The position numbers and the translations under genes are program-made. Below, piece after piece: positions 61,701-64,000 of a stretch of 64,000 nt of DNA. The stretch spans positions 1 through 64,000 of the forward strand of contig JBAMDO010000119.1 of NCBI GenBank assembly GCA_037074765.1. Direction: 5' to 3'. Position 1 is the first letter of the stretch; every line of letters begins with the position of its first letter. Source of the DNA: Mansonella perstans (Eukaryota > Nematoda > Chromadorea > Rhabditida > Onchocercidae). The notes below the pieces were generated by a model. It saw only the letters and a list, made by a program, of their open reading frames with translations, was not told the DNA's origin and did no database searches.

Positions 61701-63016
61701 ATGTTGTCCACTGTCTCTTGACCACCATCCTGTAATAAATGCGCCCAACGTACCCAAGTTAAACTTAATCTTGGATATAATTTGCAAATAAATGATTAAA
61801 TAATTTCAACACAATGAAGGGGATTTATAAGAGCAAAAATAAATTAAAAAAAAATTCGCCACTGACGAGGAAGGGAGGTTGATGGCCGACAATAAAATCT
61901 CTTGTCCAACTGGTCAATCTCTTGTCTAACTGGTCAATCTCTTGTCCAGCTGTTAATTGATGATCTGCTCGCACAATGTTAAGTTGACAGTCATCAAAAC
62001 GAAAGAAGGCTCAAAGAGGGTATGAAAGTGCGCAAATTAAGAAGCAAGCCTGAGAAGAATTTGTGGGCGAAAATGTCCAAAATATTGCAATGACAGACCG
62101 AAATGACACACGACATTTTTCCGATTCAATAAAAGATACAAAAGCAATGGGTGACAGGGTGACAATTTAAAAACCACATTGCATTGCATATTTATGCTTT
62201 TAAAAATTTCATGTGCCACTTTTAGCATCTTAGTTTCTCTCTCAGAGTAACGATTGCTAAATGTTCAGAAAAGCAGTTGTAATTAATTAAGACATTAATT
62301 ATCAAAATCTTTATCGATATTATATCAGTAATTCAGTGGACAACAACATTTGCAAGATGGTATTTCACGAACCATTTCGATTGATGATAGTTATATTACT
62401 GTATGATATCGATAAATATGATAATGATGTAAGAATGATAATAATAATGATGATGATGACAATGGTGATGATGATAACGACGATGATTATAATGAGATGA
62501 TAATGACGATGATGATAATGATAATGATTAGATATGTAATTTATCAGCAATATAGAGATTACAAAAAGTCCTCAATAATAAATTAGATGATGATAATAAA
62601 ATATATTCTCAACAATAATTTATCAGCAATATAAAGATTACAAAAAATTCTCAGTAATAAATTAGATGATGATGGATATAATTTATCATCATCATCTAAT
62701 AGTTATATGGTAGTTATACGAGCGATTTTCAACAAATTTTGCTACTTTTTTCGACAAGGTCTGTGAAAAATGAATGACTTACTTGGTTGATATCCAAAAT
62801 AGCAACTTTGGCACCAAAACGGATGGCGAATAATTCGGCTAATCGTCTACCAATACCGGATGCAGCTCCCGTAATAACAACGGTACGTCCTTTCACGGGC
62901 TTCAAGCTTCCAGGTCGGATCCAATACCATAAATCCAAAGGGGCAGCCACAAACAGTATATGAAGAAGCATTCCAATGCTACTGTAAAATCTCTCTTTGC
63001 AAGAGATCCTCGCCAT
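58765..63016 (-). CDS. membrane-anchored short-chain dehydrogenase (SDR16C / RDH10-like)
   Basis: NAD(P)-dependent oxidoreductase of the classical SDR fold, probably acting on retinoids or steroids at the ER or lipid droplets. Seven exons: 63016-62783, 61729-61606, 61313-61198, 60680-60574, 60144-59995, 59471-59355, 58972-58765. Phases agree, giving 351 aa. N-terminal membrane anchor at about residues 12-33; cofactor motif TGAASGIG at 49-56; CNAA at 127-130 in place of NNAG; catalytic Ser180 (AISSIAG) and YCSTK with Tyr193 and Lys197; CPYFTRTPM follows; hydrophobic C-terminal segment (YILLTTYLILMVNF). Relatives are 17-beta-HSD11/13, RDH10, DHRS3 and C. elegans dhs-3/dhs-4. The third exon's donor is GTCTGT, weaker than the others. 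Substrate not predictable. Confidence 0.93.
60402..60551 (-). repeat. tandem units beside the SDR exon 4 donor
   Basis: Three units contain TAGCACTTTGTTTAGGCTTG and a TACCTGACCAGG-like end at about 60402, 60470 and 60513. Between the first two lies a second copy (60438-60466) of the sequence spanning the exon 4 donor (AATCAACTTAATTATTGA then CTAATATGCA). Confidence 0.88.
62390..62530. repeat. GAT/AAT-rich simple repeat in SDR intron 1
   Basis: Irregular run of GATGAT, AATGAT and GATAAT units. Confidence 0.95.
62539..62700 (-). repeat. duplication and small hairpin in SDR intron 1
   Basis: ATTTATCAGCAATATA followed by GATTACAAAAA recurs at 62539 and 62618. At 62663-62700 ATTAGATGATGAT faces its reverse complement ATCATCATCTAAT, which would form a 13-bp hairpin. 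Confidence 0.88.
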
Positions 63017-63078
63017 TCTTTATAGTTTTAATTAATTATCAAAAATAATTAGCAAGCATAAGAGTAGTTCAGCATCAC

Positions 63079-63169
63079 TGACGTACAATGACGGCAGTTT
63101 TGAAGTGGTTGACGTACAATGATCGCAGTATTGAAGTGATCTTTGACGTACAATGGCGGCAGTTTTGAA
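63079..63169. repeat. three ~32-bp tandem units upstream of the SDR gene
   Basis: TTGACGTACAATGACGGCAG followed by TTTTGAA repeats three times with few changes, immediately upstream of the SDR start. It could contribute promoter sites but nothing shows that. Confidence 0.9.
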
Positions 63170-63480
63170 TGCGAATGAAAATGGAAAGTGACACTGAAAA
63201 TGCTTTGAAGTGACTGTGACAGTTGGCGACAGTCAAAACAATTTTGAATCACATCAATTCAACACGGATCTCACACTGTCACAACACATTCATCGATATC
63301 TCCCTTCCATATTATTCTTTTTCTTCCAATAATTGCGCGAAATCAGGCCAACAAGGGATTCGATCCCTACTTTCATCACAAAACTTCATTGTCACATTGT
63401 CACCCTTCTCTTTGTCACTTTGTCACCCAACTTATAATACTATGCATTTTGTTGTTGTTGATCAACAAAACTGTTCCAAA

Positions 63481-63755
63481 TTCAACATTACTTTGTTGTC
63501 TCACTCTGTGTCAAAAATACCAACACCTCTCTTCCATTATTTTCTGAATCATCAAGGCTTCCCGGAAAATTGGAAAAAATTTAAAAAATTTTTCAAACAA
63601 GTAAAAGATTTACGTCTTTATCTAATTCAACATGCCTTTGTTGTCTCACTCTGTGTTAAAAATACCAAAACTTCTCTTTCATTATTTTCTGAATCACCAA
63701 GACTTCCGGAAAATTAGATAATTTGAAAAAATTTTTCAAACAAATAAGAAATTTA
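63481..63755. repeat. two tandem ~145-bp units
   Basis: Starts TTCAACATTACTTTG at 63481 and TTCAACATGCCTTTG at 63626. Both contain TTGTTGTCTCACTCTGTG, and TATTTTCTGAATCA followed by AAATTTTTCAAACAA. Confidence 0.93.
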
Positions 63756-64000
63756 CTTTTTCGTCTTTCGAATTGAATTGAACACCTGTCTCCTTCGTGG
63801 TGGACAGAATATGCATGACCTCCCTAACTGACTTGAACAACTCGAAAGATATAGCTATGAACATTACCATGTTGTATGCCAGAAAAATCATGATTATACA
63901 TAATTATAATTATACACATATTTTGATTTGACTTTCAATTTCTTATCGCGCAATAAATTTTTAAAATGTTCTCTGTTCCAAAGCAATGAGTGTATTTTCC

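Larger units (their letters stand above)
63017..64000. other. region upstream of the SDR gene
   Basis: No gene supported. It carries two tandem arrays listed separately. The longest open frame (63223-63717, + strand) runs through the second array and has repeat-derived, Ser/Phe-rich composition, so it is not called. Confidence 0.5.

Noticed and set aside
63223..63717. 164-codon open frame on the + strand
   Set aside because: It runs through a 145-bp tandem duplication, has Ser/Phe/Leu-rich repeat-derived composition, and no splice or homology support.
1..64000. CRISPR array, bacterial operons or phage-type systems
   Set aside because: The sequence is spliced eukaryotic DNA; the tandem repeats here are contiguous duplications without spacers.

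Overview
The window is eukaryotic, strongly AT-rich nuclear DNA, most probably from a filarial or related spirurid nematode. This is inferred from several things: compact multi-exon genes with short GT-AG introns, nematode-type gene content, a nuclear copy of nematode mitochondrial ND5, and a decayed bacterial ribonucleotide reductase fragment of the kind left by Wolbachia-like endosymbionts. No species was assigned. Gene models were assembled by eye from reading frames, splice sites and recalled family sequences; no database search was possible.

Left part (1-10 kb), + strand: the signal peptidase complex subunit SPCS2 (6 exons, about 200 aa), then the TFIID subunit TAF6 (about 17 exons, about 591 aa).

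Middle part (10-34 kb) is gene-poor and full of relics. It holds unplaced minus-strand coding-like exons (10.2, 11.4 and 14.6-15.8 kb), a frameshifted bacterial nrdA fragment (12.3-12.7 kb), a 33-bp-stem palindrome (15.6 kb), and the 3' end of an SLC19 folate/thiamine transporter carrying two stop codons (18.2-19.3 kb). It also has a dispersed ~365-bp repeat (second copy at 53.6 kb), a ~580-bp inverted-repeat element (22.7-23.3 kb), a near-intact ND5 NUMT (23.5-24.1 kb), one small unidentified gene (24.7 kb), one psq-type HTH exon of an MBR-1/Mblk-1/E93-like transcription factor on the minus strand (30.6 kb), and a broken POU-domain fragment (33.1-33.7 kb).

Right part (34-63 kb) is gene-dense, all on the minus strand: VPS41 (16 exons, about 932 aa), a UVRAG homologue without a C2 domain, FAM32A (3 exons, 112 aa, with a GC-AG intron), TMEM254 (2 exons, 120 aa) and a membrane-anchored short-chain dehydrogenase of the SDR16C/RDH10 type (7 exons, 351 aa). 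UVRAG and VPS41 are same-strand neighbours and both act in HOPS-dependent late endosome/autophagosome fusion.

A striking texture of the right part is the abundance of short local tandem duplications in introns. In several cases the duplicated unit includes an authentic exon edge with its splice site, leaving decoy splice-site copies inside the intron.
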